Assembly: GCA_001430745.1 (NCBI GenBank)
Contig: KQ481942.1
Coordinates: 86,556 to 150,555 of the forward strand
From: Auxenochlorella pyrenoidosa
Taxonomy: Eukaryota; Chlorophyta; Trebouxiophyceae; Chlorellales; Chlorellaceae
Direction: 5' to 3'
DNA length: 64,000 nt
Below, in pieces: positions 62,701-64,000 of this stretch. The position numbers and the translations under genes were made by a program. Within the stretch, counting starts at the first letter, position 1. Each line of letters starts with the position of its first letter. The notes below the pieces were generated by a model that ran no database searches, was not told the origin of the DNA, and saw only the letters and a program-made list of their open reading frames with translations.

Positions 62701-63753
62701 GCGATCCTTCTTGGCCACAGCGAGCGCAGCACGGCGCTCCTGTACACCCACAGTCGGGGTCTATAGTTGCTGCACGCCTTGTCGACCCCACTAGCGGCCA
62801 GATGCTTGTTTCTGAGCACAGCCAGGTGCTCGTTTCTGAGAACAACCAGTCCAAGACCTCTCTCCCTCGCACCTCCTCCTTGCTTCCATCCCCTGTCCAG
62901 CCCACCTGTCTGCGAGCGAGGCTGCTCCTGCAGCTTCTCTTTGTGCCCTCAAACTCAGAAATGGGGTGCAGGCGGGTGCACTGCGGGGAGGGGGGGGGGG
63001 GGGGGGGGCATGGACACACGATGCATGGAGGGCAAGTACTAAACAGGCACAGGCTGACGCGGTTCCACCAAGCAGCCGTGCAACAGGGCTTTGCAGTCAT
63101 TATGGTTGCCGCTGTGGTGCAGGGCATTGCGTGCCGCCTCTGCTCGCCTGGGTCTGTGTCGCAAATTCTGTTGTGGATAGACAGACTTTAAGCCCAAACA
63201 AGCAAGCAAGCTGCTCGCCTGCTGGCAGAAGCGGTGCCGCCGGCCGTTTGCGTCGGTGATGCTGAGCGCTTGGAAGTGCCTCTCTGCGCGCAGGGGTGGG
63301 GCAGGTAGCCCTGCCCAGCTTGGCGCCAAGAACCTGCCCCTTGGATTTTCCTGTCCGCCAGCTGCTGGGTCTCCTGCGACATGGGGGAACCGTAGGCTGC
63401 GGTTCTCTCTTCTGGACTCTCTCTCACCACAAATGTGCTGCCGCTGGTAGAAGCGCTTGGCCTGCTGCAGAGGGGCTGTGCAGCCCTCAACCTGCGCTTG
63501 TGGAAAACCCGGGGGCATGCCACGAGTGACCCTGTGAGGAGGCAGGGCTGAGAGCTGGGGCGGCACTGGGTGAGGCAGAAACGCAGGGAGGCGTGCGCGG
63601 AAGCACTCTGGCAAAGCCTGCACCTGCCTTGCGCCCCCTCACCCTGCACTGCGCTCTCGAGGCCCTGCCACCACCACCGGCAGGGGGCTTGGCGCCATGT
63701 TCCGGCCCCTCCCAGCCTTTTACAGCCGTGCCGCCGCTGGCTGACGGCTGCAT
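59719..63753 (-). CDS. SBP-box (SQUAMOSA-promoter-binding-like) transcription factor
   Basis: Eight exons (63753-63643, 63491-63428, 63283-63219, 62980-62906, 62739-62052, 61839-61388, 61224-60450, 60308-59719) encode about 939 residues. The SBP domain (residues ~35-118) is split over exons 1-5 and keeps all eight zinc ligands: CRVEGC, HICERH, FCQQCTRLH and KRSC, then the basic tail RRQERRAALAVAKK. SBP proteins bind GTAC-core DNA. An acidic/Gln-rich middle follows. The segment LRASLKLHGMPPEELPLEAR ... VRAGCVHLTL matches the conserved region after the SBP box in large plant SPLs. The C-terminus holds one membrane helix (LLGAFSAAVIGGMVAAGTLL). This layout resembles the large SPL7/CRR1-type copper and stress regulators, though no ankyrin repeats are seen. 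Intron 3 has a GC donor (63218-63217), inside the zinc domain. Confidence 0.92.
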
Positions 63754-64000
63754 TGCTGCAAGGGGTGTAATGCAGCCGGTGCCAACGCTTGGGTCCACTG
63801 GCGGTGCCGCCAGGTCCGCCTGGCAGCGGCACCGCCGGCGCACTGGCCACTAGCCGTCGCGGCCACCGAAGGCGCGCAATTGAAGTGCTGAACCAATGAG
63901 CGGTTGGTGCGCCCGCAGTCGAGCTAGGTTGGCCGCAGAGGCCGACTTAGAGCACCGTCCACCAACCGCGCTTGCAGGCCCGGTTGATACTAAATACAAG
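63754..64000. promoter_or_regulatory. Upstream region of the SBP factor gene
   Basis: The last 247 bp hold the 5' flank of the SBP gene. Nothing specific is recognised. Confidence 0.3.

Overview
The window is nuclear DNA of a GC-rich, intron-dense green alga, most likely a Chlorella-type trebouxiophyte (Chlorellaceae). The evidence is a nuclear photosystem I gene (psaH) with a plastid transit peptide, a Ycf49-like plastid protein, a starch-binding plastid protein, an SBP-box transcription factor, short exons split by many small introns, and TGTAA polyadenylation signals 30-200 nt after several stop codons. Two assembly gaps (runs of N) lie at 15528-16504 and 51854-52395. I rebuilt gene models by hand from coding frame, intron phase and family homology. 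Almost every junction quoted keeps phase exactly, but no transcript data were available.

Layout, left to right. A partial exportin-7-like gene (-) and a Ycf49/DUF2499 gene (+) diverge from a 252-bp spacer. Next are a SPRING/DUF2054-like membrane protein (-), an ankyrin-repeat protein with an apparent frameshift (-), and an F-box/LRR protein (+) flanked by two copies of the 3' end of the next gene, a class II histone deacetylase of the HDA14 type (-). A MOG1/RANGRF-like Ran-binding protein (+) shares its promoter spacer with the deacetylase. Then come a dolichyl-diphosphate phosphatase-like PAP2 protein (-, broken by the first gap), a 14-exon mitochondrial-type aspartate aminotransferase (-), an unrecognised Gln-rich nuclear-looking protein (-), a TMX-type thioredoxin-fold membrane protein with a CPVT active site (+), and the queuine tRNA-ribosyltransferase catalytic subunit (+).

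The right half holds a 915-residue CBM20 starch-binding/coiled-coil protein (-), an EamA/DMT transporter (-), two tandem D-cysteine desulfhydrase-like genes (+) with a patch of near-identity that includes an intron, psaH (+), a Cys-rich plastid lumen-type protein (-), a doubtful Gln-rich ORF (+), 3-hydroxyisobutyryl-CoA hydrolase (-, second gap in an intron), an unrecognised membrane protein (+), and an SBP-box transcription factor with a C-terminal membrane segment (-).

The genes are an ordinary mixed nuclear neighbourhood: plastid (psaH, Ycf49-like, CBM20 protein, lumen protein), mitochondrial (aspartate aminotransferase, HIBCH), secretory (SPRING-like, DOLPP1-like, TMX-like) and nuclear (SBP factor, deacetylase, MOG1, exportin) functions. 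They form no single pathway. The most unusual features are in gene architecture. About 16 of roughly 120 modelled introns use GC instead of GT donors. At least five genes carry short tandem duplications that copy an exon-intron junction into the neighbouring intron. No tRNA, rRNA, transposon, CRISPR array or phage-like element was recognised.
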